A stretch of DNA of 5,016 nt, taken from positions 1 to 5,016 of the forward strand of contig JANYKP010000365.1 of assembly GCA_025358195.1 (NCBI GenBank), given 5' to 3'. The translations under genes and the position numbers were made by a program. Below are positions 1 to 5,016 of this stretch, piece by piece; positions within the stretch are counted from its first letter, which is position 1, and each line of letters opens with the position of its first letter. The notes under the pieces were generated by a model. The model made no database searches. It was not told the origin of the DNA and saw only the letters and a list, made by a program, of their open reading frames with translations. This DNA is from Cyclobacteriaceae bacterium (GTDB lineage: Bacteria > Bacteroidota > Bacteroidia > Cytophagales > Cyclobacteriaceae).

Positions 1-813
1 GGCAATTTTCGCATCTCCTCCAAAATCCGGTTTATTGTCAGCGGATCCTCCGTTTTCAAAATCTTGCTGTGACTTTCCAGCAACGTAGGGAATGATCGAA
101 ACATTTCCTCCCGGATGGGACAATGGTTGATCCCAGATTAGTTCCCGCATCGTGGCAAGGTTTACGATCGGATAAGCCCGCGAGATGGGTGACCACGTTG
201 AGCGCTCTGTGTATTCGCTGTCGATCCGGTAAAAATTGATGTGCCAGGAACTTAGCCCATGTCTATATCGGATGGTTTTGAAAGGGATGGCCATCTCGCA
301 CACCCAGCTGTCGCCAAGAATTTTTGCTTCTGAGTACCATTTGTTGTCCCAGGTAAAAGAAAGATCCTCACTGTTGGCACCCCCATTTGAAACAAGGCCT
401 TCACGTTGCACACCAAACGGATTGACGCCAAATTGGAATGCATTCGTCCGGTCTTTATACGTATCCATAATGACGGAGAAACCATCATTGGCTTCCCCGC
501 GGAAATCACGGCGCAGGGAAGGTGTTACATACTTCCGCGGACCAAGGTTGTGCATGACCGCAAAAAGATAAATGAAATGGTCGTCATACGTGACCCGGAC
601 TTCTGTGGGGGCTTTGGCGTAGGAGGAATCGAAAGGAAAAAATTGTTTGAACTGGCCGGCCACTTCGGCCGTCTCCCAGTCAGGTTCATTCATTTCTCCA
701 TCCACTATTATTTTGCCTTGGGCTTTCTTAATATGCAAACCGGGCGACTGCGAAAAGGCAGCATGGGCCGCAAGGAAAAGAATAATCAGGTAAGGGAAAA
801 CGTGCGAACGCAT
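1..813 (-). CDS. Secreted CBM9-like / DUF5916 family protein, N-terminal part (cut by left window edge)
   Basis: The reading frame is open from an ATG at 813 to base 1, giving 271 codons with no stop, so the C-terminal part is outside the window. Residues 1-21 form a signal peptide: MRSH, a hydrophobic run, then a likely cut at AFS-Q. Residues about 33-180 resemble the carbohydrate-binding family 9-like domain found in Bacteroidetes surface proteins, with IIVDGEMNEPDW at 35-46, DGFSVIMDTYKDR at 110-122, FGVNPFGVQRE at 128-138 and IPFKTIRY at 176-183. The final visible residues, GGDAKIA (265-271), match the start of the DUF5916 region, which in this family is predicted to form an outer-membrane beta-barrel-like domain. 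Family members are commonly 700-900 residues. Export to the outer membrane is inferred; ligand and role are unknown. It starts 66 bases after the methyltransferase gene, with no recognisable Shine-Dalgarno sequence. Confidence 0.88.
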   Translation of the reverse strand, partial: MRSHVFPYLIILFLAAHAAFSQSPGLHIKKAQGKIIVDGEMNEPDWETAEVAGQFKQFFPFDSSYAKAPTEVRVTYDDHFIYLFAVMHNLGPRKYVTPSLRRDFRGEANDGFSVIMDTYKDRTNAFQFGVNPFGVQREGLVSNGGANSEDLSFTWDNKWYSEAKILGDSWVCEMAIPFKTIRYRHGLSSWHINFYRIDSEYTERSTWSPISRAYPIVNLATMRELIWDQPLSHPGGNVSIIPYVAGKSQQDFENGGSADNKPDFGGDAKIA

Positions 814-879
814 TGAAATCGAAACGGTAAGTTTAGCAAAATGCCGCAATAGAATCCGAAAAAATTTGATGGACGGGAT

Positions 880-1584
880 TCACTGATCCAAATAAAAATC
901 TTGTGTGAGTTTTCGATACGCTGTCGTCCATTGGTTTTTGGATTGATATAGGATCAATGAATCCTCCCGAAGCGGCGCTGAAGTAAATCCAAACTCCATG
1001 AGGGTACGCTCCTGTGCCTTGCCATGGCGTGAGAAAAATTTCGTCACGTGATGAAGAAAAAGATCTTTTGAATTGGCTTTTTGCATGAACACCTCGCTTT
1101 CAACAAACGGAAGAATAACGCACAATTTTCCCATTGGTGAAAGCAGTCGACAGGCTGCCGTCAGCAGTTCATCCCATGTGAGCGTAGTGTCATGTCGAAC
1201 TTTGCTCCTTGTACCAGTGGGTGGCAATAGGCTTTTTGAAAAGTAGGGTGGATTGCAAATAATTCGATCATAGCGCCTTCCAGGATAAAATTCCTGTATG
1301 CTGGTGTTGGAAACTGAAATTTTTTCTGGCCAGGGAGAGGCTGAAATATTCTCTGAAGCTTGCATCGCATCTGGTGTCAGGAGTTCAACAGCATCGATCT
1401 TGACGTCCGGGCCGCTGCGCTGGCACATCATCAGTGCGATGATACCCGAACCTGTCCCAATATCAAGAATATTTTTTGCCAAAGAGATATTCACCCAAGC
1501 TCCCAGCAACACGGCGTCTGTCCCAATTTTCATGGTCGCACGATCATCGCAGACTGAAAATTGTTTGAATTTAAAAATGCCCAT
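880..1584 (-). CDS. trmN6: tRNA1(Val) (adenine(37)-N6)-methyltransferase, TrmN6/YfiC type
   Basis: This cytoplasmic, SAM-dependent methyltransferase is predicted to make m6A at position 37 of tRNA1(Val), next to the anticodon. The 234 residues are close to the usual length of about 245 and align end to end with remembered E. coli YfiC. The N-terminal FKQFSVCDDRATMKIGTDAVLLGAW (split here as FKQF at 6-9 and MKIGTDAVLLGAW at 18-30) is the family signature. Motif I, the SAM-binding loop, is LDIGTGSG at 40-47; the acidic residue ending strand 2 is in AVEL at 65-68; the catalytic N6-adenine motif NPPYF is at 111-115. The C-terminal LTQDFYLDQ resembles YfiC LTQAFYLFM. The start lies 8 bases beyond the serine hydrolase stop, which suggests co-transcription. 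It has only an AGG close to the ATG. Substrate specificity is taken from the family. Confidence 0.93.
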   Translation of the reverse strand: MGIFKFKQFSVCDDRATMKIGTDAVLLGAWVNISLAKNILDIGTGSGIIALMMCQRSGPDVKIDAVELLTPDAMQASENISASPWPEKISVSNTSIQEFYPGRRYDRIICNPPYFSKSLLPPTGTRSKVRHDTTLTWDELLTAACRLLSPMGKLCVILPFVESEVFMQKANSKDLFLHHVTKFFSRHGKAQERTLMEFGFTSAPLREDSLILYQSKNQWTTAYRKLTQDFYLDQ

Positions 1585-1592
1585 TACCTGGA

Positions 1593-2996
1593 TTAACTTT
1601 CCGGAAACGCCTTTATAATTTTTTGAACCAGACTTATGATGTCAGATCCTTGATGGCTGATGCCCAAGCGAACAATGACTAATTTCTTTGAAGGAATAAT
1701 AAAGACATACTGGTCTTCAAATCCTTCAGCCCCAAATTCATCGTGTGGCAAGCCCGGATGGTAGCATTTTTCCGGGTTATTTTTTGCTCCTGCATTGAGC
1801 CACCAGTGAGCGCCGTATTGACCGATAGGCGCGGCCTGAGCCGGAGTAGCTGAGTATTTTACCCAACCTTCTGGCAGAATTCGTTCACCATTCAACATTC
1901 CATCATTTAAAAATAAAAGTCCGAAGCGGGCCCAATCACGGGCGCTTGCGTAACCGTACGAGGAACCTACAAACGTACCTGACGCATCCGGCTCGATCAA
2001 CGTATGATACATTCCTAGTTTATAAAATAGTTTTTCGTATGGGAATCGATAGTATGCGCTATCCCCTACGGTTTGCCGAATAATCTTCGAAATGAGATTG
2101 GTCGTACCGCTGGAGTATTCAAAAACTTCACCCGGTTTATAGCGTAATTTTTTTTCGGCTGCATATCTCCCCTTATCATCGCTGTGTATGAACATATTGT
2201 GGAAATCGCCTGGTTTGAAATAGGACTCACTCCACTCGAGCCCGCTGCTGGCATGCATCAGATCGTTTAATGTTATTTGTTTTCGATCATCCTGTTGCCA
2301 CTCGGTCACCGGTGCCGGTTGATCCAGTTTTAGCTTTCCCTCTTTCACCAACACTCCGACCAACGCATTCGTTAGGCTTTTGGTCATGGACCAGCCCATA
2401 AATTTTGAGTTTTGATTGAACCCATCAGCGTATTTTTCTCCTATAATTTGTCCGTCACGAAGAACGATGATGGCAAGTGTGTTTTTTGGTTTTTCGGGGT
2501 TGGTTTCGAGAAATGCCTCATCAATAGCCTGTTTGATCGATGGATATTTATAACTCATGGGAGGATAAATCGCCCAGTCAGCAACAGGCGAACCCAATAC
2601 TCTTGGCCCTCCCAATGTGTCCTCCGCATGGGCTGGTGGGTTGGGTAAGTTAATTTTTTGACTGCGTACTTCTTCTTCCGACCGCTCGGAAAGTAAGGTG
2701 CAACCAAGACCTTTTCTGTAAATAGCTTTTTTTGTGGACCAAAGTACATGCGCGATTACGGCGGAAGAATCAACGAATTCAATTCTGGCACGGCCAAGAC
2801 CCGGGAAGACCGAGAGTTCTTTTTCTTTTACACTTTCAGGTGAGCGCCCCAAAACAAACACACACGAACACATCGTTTTAGCCGCCATGCCGGACATGAT
2901 GGGAGGGAAAGTGATCAAGAGATACGTGATGCTCGCCAGCAATAGGCTCAACAGAAGAAGGAGAAAATACTTGAAGAACTTTTTCACTGAGTGCAT
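1593..2996 (-). CDS. Membrane-anchored serine hydrolase, beta-lactamase class C / NylB-like family
   Basis: A 467-residue protein. Residues 5-30 (KKFFKY then a long Leu-rich stretch) look like an uncleaved signal anchor that would place the catalytic domain in the periplasm. The class C beta-lactamase-like fold (PF00144) covers about 150-460. The nucleophile motif is SMTK, S203 to K206. The second motif is YSS at 294-296 inside YSSGTTN, the form seen in 6-aminohexanoate-dimer hydrolase-like enzymes rather than the YxN of true beta-lactamases. The third active-site strand is near AEGFEDQYVFIIPSKKL (423-439), without a KTG box. An additional conserved-looking N-terminal module (about 38-105) contains C43, C45 and GLGC99TLL. 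It is likely an esterase, amidase or peptidase acting outside the cytoplasm; the substrate cannot be named. The start is supported by the anchor directly after it and a promoter-like sequence just upstream; there is no Shine-Dalgarno sequence. Confidence 0.92.
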   Translation of the reverse strand: MHSVKKFFKYFLLLLLSLLLASITYLLITFPPIMSGMAAKTMCSCVFVLGRSPESVKEKELSVFPGLGRARIEFVDSSAVIAHVLWSTKKAIYRKGLGCTLLSERSEEEVRSQKINLPNPPAHAEDTLGGPRVLGSPVADWAIYPPMSYKYPSIKQAIDEAFLETNPEKPKNTLAIIVLRDGQIIGEKYADGFNQNSKFMGWSMTKSLTNALVGVLVKEGKLKLDQPAPVTEWQQDDRKQITLNDLMHASSGLEWSESYFKPGDFHNMFIHSDDKGRYAAEKKLRYKPGEVFEYSSGTTNLISKIIRQTVGDSAYYRFPYEKLFYKLGMYHTLIEPDASGTFVGSSYGYASARDWARFGLLFLNDGMLNGERILPEGWVKYSATPAQAAPIGQYGAHWWLNAGAKNNPEKCYHPGLPHDEFGAEGFEDQYVFIIPSKKLVIVRLGISHQGSDIISLVQKIIKAFPES

Positions 2997-3022
2997 TTTA
3001 TGATCTGGCTTATAAACAATCC

Positions 3023-3053
3023 CAAATTACATTGTTGACTTTCGCTTTTCAAA
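3023..3053 (-). promoter_or_regulatory. Putative Bacteroidetes-type promoter of the serine hydrolase gene
   Basis: Read on the minus strand, TTTG (3053-3050) is followed after 19 bases by GTAATTTG (3030-3023). This resembles the Bacteroidetes primary-sigma consensus, TTTG at -33 and TAnnTTTG at -7; the -7 box keeps the TTTG, but its TA is displaced by one base. It lies 26 bases before the serine hydrolase ATG, so a transcript would have a leader of about 20 bases. The -33 box directly touches the perfect heptamer array that begins at 3054. This is a sequence match only. Confidence 0.4.
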
Positions 3054-3074
3054 TGATGAATGATGAATGATGAA
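3054..3074 (+). repeat. Perfect tandem heptamer (TGATGAA) x3, block A
   Basis: Three identical 7-bp copies of TGATGAA lie head to tail and are followed by TG, the beginning of a broken fourth copy. The identity of the copies contrasts with the degenerate units of the other blocks, which suggests recent expansion by slippage or a selected sequence. It lies directly upstream of the putative -33 box of the serine hydrolase promoter. Confidence 0.9.
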
Positions 3075-3138
3075 TGTAAACGATCAAGTATAAAGGTATT
3101 GAAATGGTGATGGTGAAGAAGTAGGCCTCCGAAATGAA

Positions 3139-3187
3139 GGAGCTATTGGCTTTTAGCTGTTGGGTTTTGGGTCTTGGCTGTTTGCAG
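3139..3187 (+). repeat. Degenerate heptamer array, block B (TTGGCTG-like)
   Basis: From 3146 to 3187 six successive 7-base units can be read in one register, for example TTGGCTT at 3146, TTAGCTG at 3153 and TTGGCTG at 3174, with consensus TTGG(C/G)T(G/T). A partial unit ending in GCTA precedes them at 3139-3145. The units differ from one another at one to three positions, so the array is old or continually rearranged. Confidence 0.75.
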
Positions 3188-3237
3188 TTTAAGATACAGG
3201 CTAACTTCGTAGGTGCTGACCAGTAACTCATGAGGCT

Positions 3238-3291
3238 CTGCCAACGGCTAACACCCAATAGCCAATAGCCTATTTCTCCGCCAACAGTCAA
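3238..3291 (-). repeat. Degenerate heptamer array, inverted block B'
   Basis: On the minus strand the same TTGGCTG-like family returns. There are five units in register at 3272-3238, including TTGGCTA at 3265-3259 and TTGGCAG at 3244-3238. A 5-base interruption (3273-3277) separates them from two more units, TTGACTG and TTGGCGG, at 3291-3278. It is inverted relative to block B and would pair with it in a foldback, in several alternative registers because both arms are repetitive. Confidence 0.75.
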
Positions 3292-3324
3292 CAACTATTT
3301 CTCCCACTTCCAATCGCCTGAATA

Positions 3325-3352
3325 TTCAGCATTCATTATTCAAAATTCACCT
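3325..3352 (-). repeat. Degenerate heptamer array, inverted block A' (nnnTGAA)
   Basis: On the plus strand four units begin TTCA at 3325, 3332, 3339 and 3346, exactly 7 bases apart. On the minus strand these are nnnTGAA, the same family as the perfect TGATGAA array at 3054-3074. The other three bases of each unit vary. A 10-bp perfect palindrome, TGAATATTCA (3319-3328), overlaps the first unit. The block ends 28 bases from the paaD stop codon. Confidence 0.7.
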
Positions 3353-3380
3353 TTTATCCACGCTGCTGCTGAGGTGGGTC

Positions 3381-3875
3381 TTATAGCGGTTTGAATTGCT
3401 CAAATGCTTCCCTGCAATCAAAGCAATAATGAAGCGACCGGCACAGCGTCGGGCCAAACGGCGATTTCATTTCTGTATTTGTGCCAGTGCAACGTGGACA
3501 GGTTGCGTGCTCCAAGATGCTTAGATCCGTGAGGATTTCTGACGTTGGCGGGGGAGGAGCAAAGCCGTAGTTTTTTAGCGCGAGTTTCCCTTTTTCCGAG
3601 ATCTTATCTGAACTCCAAGCATGCTTGAAATTGATCTCAACTTCAGCGTCGTTGATACCGTGTTTTCTCAATACCTCCAGCACTTCGCCTTTCATAAAAT
3701 CCATGGCCGGACAGCCTACAAAGGTAGGTGTCATCTCCACCCGCACCTGGTCGCCTTCTATTGACACTCCGGTGATTACACCTAAATCAACAAGCGATAG
3801 GACCGGGATCTCCGGATCTTTCACTTCCTCAAGCCAGTCATAAATATCAGCGATGGTCAAGGCGTGCCCGGTCAT
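3381..3875 (-). CDS. paaD: Phenylacetate-CoA oxygenase accessory protein PaaD (PaaJ)
   Basis: This cytoplasmic accessory protein of the ring 1,2-phenylacetyl-CoA epoxidase (PaaABC with reductase PaaE) belongs to the MIP18/DUF59 group. It is thought to assist Fe-S or metal-centre maturation and is not a catalytic subunit. The 164 residues match the usual length. The N-terminal DUF59 domain shows DPEIPVLSLVDLGV at 20-33, and GCPA with its conserved Cys at 54-57. After a short Pro-rich linker (PPPP at 107-110), the C-terminal metal-binding domain has CPRC at 126-129, C145 and CFDC at 151-154, followed by the typical EAFEQFKPL ending. It begins 2 bases after the DinB-like gene stop, so translation is probably coupled. 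It is the last gene of the visible paa block before the repeat region. No clear Shine-Dalgarno sequence is present. Confidence 0.95.
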   Translation of the reverse strand: MTGHALTIADIYDWLEEVKDPEIPVLSLVDLGVITGVSIEGDQVRVEMTPTFVGCPAMDFMKGEVLEVLRKHGINDAEVEINFKHAWSSDKISEKGKLALKNYGFAPPPPTSEILTDLSILEHATCPRCTGTNTEMKSPFGPTLCRSLHYCFDCREAFEQFKPL

Positions 3876-3877
3876 GA

Positions 3878-4348
3878 TTATTTGTAAATAATATCATATG
3901 AACCGGGAATGATCTGGTTGAGATGATGTTTCATATGTTTTACATAATCTTCTGCGAGCCATTGAAGAGAATGAAGTTGCTCATCCTGTTTGCCTGTGTC
4001 ACACGATTGGGAATAACTGCCTGCGGGCATTGTTCGCAGAGCCGAACAGATTTGTTCATTGACCAATCTCCATAACAAGATCGCATCCGATGACCTTTTT
4101 CCCTGGTAATCGTTGGCCTTTACCCAGAAATCCTGTTCGTATACTATTTTTGACGGCGTTGTTTCATATTGGCCACAAATGAATCTTCGCAAATTATTTT
4201 GAGCGGAGTCCGTCAAATGTCCTAATACTTCCTTCTTACTCCACTTGTTGGGCGCGTGTTTCGCTGAGAACTCAGCCTCTGGAATAGCCGGAATCTTCTG
4301 ACTAAACAAATCAATAATCTCCTGTAGTTCCTGTATCGTCTTTTTCAT
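3878..4348 (-). CDS. DinB-superfamily (DinB_2-like) putative metalloenzyme within the paa operon
   Basis: A 156-residue protein of the DinB/YfiT-like four-helix-bundle superfamily. Visible markers are PNKWSKKEVLGHLTDSA (33-49), the usual W-S-x-x-E-x-x-G-H signature with metal ligand H44, and the C-terminal EDYVKHMKHHLNQI (133-146), in which H138 and H142 form the second and third ligands of the family's His triad. Length and architecture are complete, with no signal peptide. Characterised relatives are metal-dependent thiol S-transferases or hydrolases (for example for bacillithiol or mycothiol), but most are uncharacterised, so no substrate is claimed. The gene sits 12 bases after paaC and 2 bases before paaD, on the same strand, and must be co-transcribed with them. 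A role beside the epoxidase, such as handling reactive epoxide or oxepin products, is speculation from position. Confidence 0.85.
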   Translation of the reverse strand: MKKTIQELQEIIDLFSQKIPAIPEAEFSAKHAPNKWSKKEVLGHLTDSAQNNLRRFICGQYETTPSKIVYEQDFWVKANDYQGKRSSDAILLWRLVNEQICSALRTMPAGSYSQSCDTGKQDEQLHSLQWLAEDYVKHMKHHLNQIIPGSYDIIYK

Positions 4349-4354
4349 CTCCTT
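4349..4354 (-). promoter_or_regulatory. Shine-Dalgarno-like AAGGAG directly abutting the dinB-like start
   Basis: On the minus strand AAGGAG immediately precedes the ATG at 4348 with no spacer, closer than the usual 5-9 bases. Bacteroidetes ribosomes often do not depend on this pairing, so the match may be coincidental. No better start codon was found: the frame's MKKTIQEL beginning looks natural, and the conserved domain begins about 30 residues later. Confidence 0.3.
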
Positions 4355-4360
4355 GGTGGA

Positions 4361-5016
4361 TTACCATTCAGCGGTTGGATCAATCCGGAACACCTCGCTC
4401 ATTTCTTCAAGCATCGGTTGAAGGTGTTCACTATGTTTTCCAGTTCGACCCCCCAGCATGGGCGCGATTGTTTTCCAGTCGGATAGCTTCAGTTGAGTTT
4501 GTGAAATCACTTCTTCTATTTTCGACTTCCATTTTTCCCTCAACGCCTTTTCTCCTTCGAAAATCCCTGACTCAATTATTTCTTTTTCGTAAGGAGACTC
4601 TTCAAAAATTGCCAGCGCAAAGGGGGTGACCGTAATGAGTGATTGTTGCAGTCGTGCGATGCTTGTCTCGGTAGCCGAGCCTAGTTGTTTCATCCAGGTG
4701 GTGGCGTGAAGGGTATGATATCGAAGTTCTCCCTTTACTTTTTTCGCCAATAATGACAACGGCACACAAGAAGATTTGGTCAACATTTCCCACCGTAATG
4801 CATCGGCCATATCAAACAGGAAATGACGGATCAGGCTAAAATCATATTCCTGGTTCGGTAATTCCACCAGTATGCAATTGTGAAATTGGCTGGCATTACG
4901 GGTGAACGCCACGGTGTCTGGATCCTGTTCGCCAAGTTGATGAAGGATTGTGTAGAGCGCAAGGCTTTGACCCACCTTGTCCTGCGCCATCGAAGAGAAG
5001 GCAATGTCTTCTTCCA
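4361..5016 (-). CDS. paaC: Ring 1,2-phenylacetyl-CoA epoxidase subunit PaaC, 5' end cut by window edge
   Basis: PaaC is the structural partner of the catalytic diiron subunit PaaA in the cytoplasmic complex that epoxidises phenylacetyl-CoA. 217 complete codons are visible; the frame runs through the right edge as EEDIAFSSMAQDKVGQ, matching the family's E-x-D-x-A-x-x-N-x-x-x-D-x-x-G-Q region, so the internal ATG at 4990 is not the start and about 30 N-terminal residues are missing. The full protein would be about 250 residues, typical of PaaC. In visible numbering, AFTRNASQFHN lies at 36-46, VELPN at 50-54, ELRYHTLH at 96-103 (equivalent to the E. coli ARYH helix) and GRTGKHSEHLQPMLEEM at 189-205, the near-invariant C-terminal motif. 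The ferritin-like helical fold is retained while the catalytic diiron centre is in PaaA. The upstream genes paaA and paaB are expected just beyond the window. Confidence 0.95.
   Translation of the reverse strand, partial: EEDIAFSSMAQDKVGQSLALYTILHQLGEQDPDTVAFTRNASQFHNCILVELPNQEYDFSLIRHFLFDMADALRWEMLTKSSCVPLSLLAKKVKGELRYHTLHATTWMKQLGSATETSIARLQQSLITVTPFALAIFEESPYEKEIIESGIFEGEKALREKWKSKIEEVISQTQLKLSDWKTIAPMLGGRTGKHSEHLQPMLEEMSEVFRIDPTAEW

Larger units (their letters stand above)
3054..3352. repeat. Composite inverted heptamer-repeat element filling the intergenic region
   Basis: The gene-free stretch between paaD and the serine hydrolase gene is organised almost symmetrically. Family A (nnnTGAA) comes first on the plus strand, then family B (TTGGCTG-like), then a centre of about 50 bases (3188-3237) with no clear repeat, then B on the minus strand, then A on the minus strand. 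The longest exact inverted match I found is 10 bp, GCTATTGGCT at 3142-3151 against its complement at 3260-3269. All four blocks keep a 7-base period. The strand symmetry suggests an imperfect foldback in DNA or RNA. There is no open reading frame resembling a transposase, and no target-site duplication was recognised. The short frame across it on the minus strand is composed of these repeats and is not considered coding. Confidence 0.75.

Noticed and set aside
252..509. 85-codon minus-strand frame
   Set aside because: It overlaps the DUF5916-type gene in another frame on the same strand, and only the longer frame carries recognisable motifs.
653..662. Palindrome TGGCCGGCCA inside the left-edge gene
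   Set aside because: It encodes ordinary residues (V-A-G-Q region) in the reading frame and has no partner or regulatory context.
236..816. Two plus-strand frames (236-571 and 406-816) opposite the left-edge gene
   Set aside because: They are antisense to a clear CBM9/DUF5916 coding frame with a signal peptide and family motifs; their own translations resemble nothing.
852..881. Inverted repeat GAATCC / GGATTC after trmN6 as a terminator
   Set aside because: The stem is only 6 bp with an 18-base loop, it overlaps the stop codon region, and no T tract follows on the minus strand.
3049..3294. 81-codon minus-strand frame across the intergenic region
   Set aside because: It is made of the heptamer blocks and their 7-base-period translation, has no family resemblance, and would start inside a degenerate repeat.
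3054..3352. CRISPR array
   Set aside because: Repeats are 7-bp contiguous and degenerate, not 24-40 bp repeats separated by unique spacers, and no cas gene is nearby.
3358..3377. Possible hairpin CCAC...GTGG just after paaD
   Set aside because: Four base pairs with a 12-base loop and no T tract are too weak to call a terminator.
4361..4990. ATG at 4990 as the true start of paaC
   Set aside because: The frame continues to the window edge with family-matching residues (EEDIAFSS) upstream of it, so this is an internal methionine.

Overview
The window looks like part of a Bacteroidetes chromosome, probably a Cytophagales-type environmental bacterium. This is inferred from four things: a DUF5916-type surface protein with an N-terminal CBM9-like domain, a near-consensus Bacteroidetes promoter (TTTG, then TAnnTTTG-like), start codons mostly lacking Shine-Dalgarno sequences, and an intergenic region built of heptamer repeats. 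No marker gene fixes the genus. All genes lie on the minus strand, so they read from the right edge to the left.

Right part (5016 to 3381): a fragment of a phenylacetate-degradation (paa) operon. It holds paaC (its 5' end is outside the window), a DinB-superfamily gene, and paaD, with gaps of only 12 and 2 bases. PaaC is the structural subunit of the ring 1,2-phenylacetyl-CoA epoxidase, and PaaD is the Fe-S maturation-type accessory protein needed for its activity. The DinB-like gene is an insertion relative to the classical paaABCDE order and is the most interesting protein-coding feature.

Middle (3380 to 2997): about 380 bases without a credible gene. It separates the paa operon from the next transcription unit. 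It holds a composite repeat of two degenerate 7-bp families arranged as A, B, centre, inverted B, inverted A over about 300 bp. The perfect heptamer array at its left end abuts the -33 box of a putative promoter for the next gene.

Left part (2996 to 1): a membrane-anchored serine hydrolase of the beta-lactamase class C/NylB type, a TrmN6-type tRNA1(Val) A37 N6-methyltransferase starting 8 bases after it, and, 66 bases further on, the N-terminal 271 codons of a secreted CBM9/DUF5916 protein that runs off the left edge. The first two probably share a transcript; the third may or may not. Their functions look unrelated. No RNA gene, insertion sequence, CRISPR array or convincing intrinsic terminator was seen.
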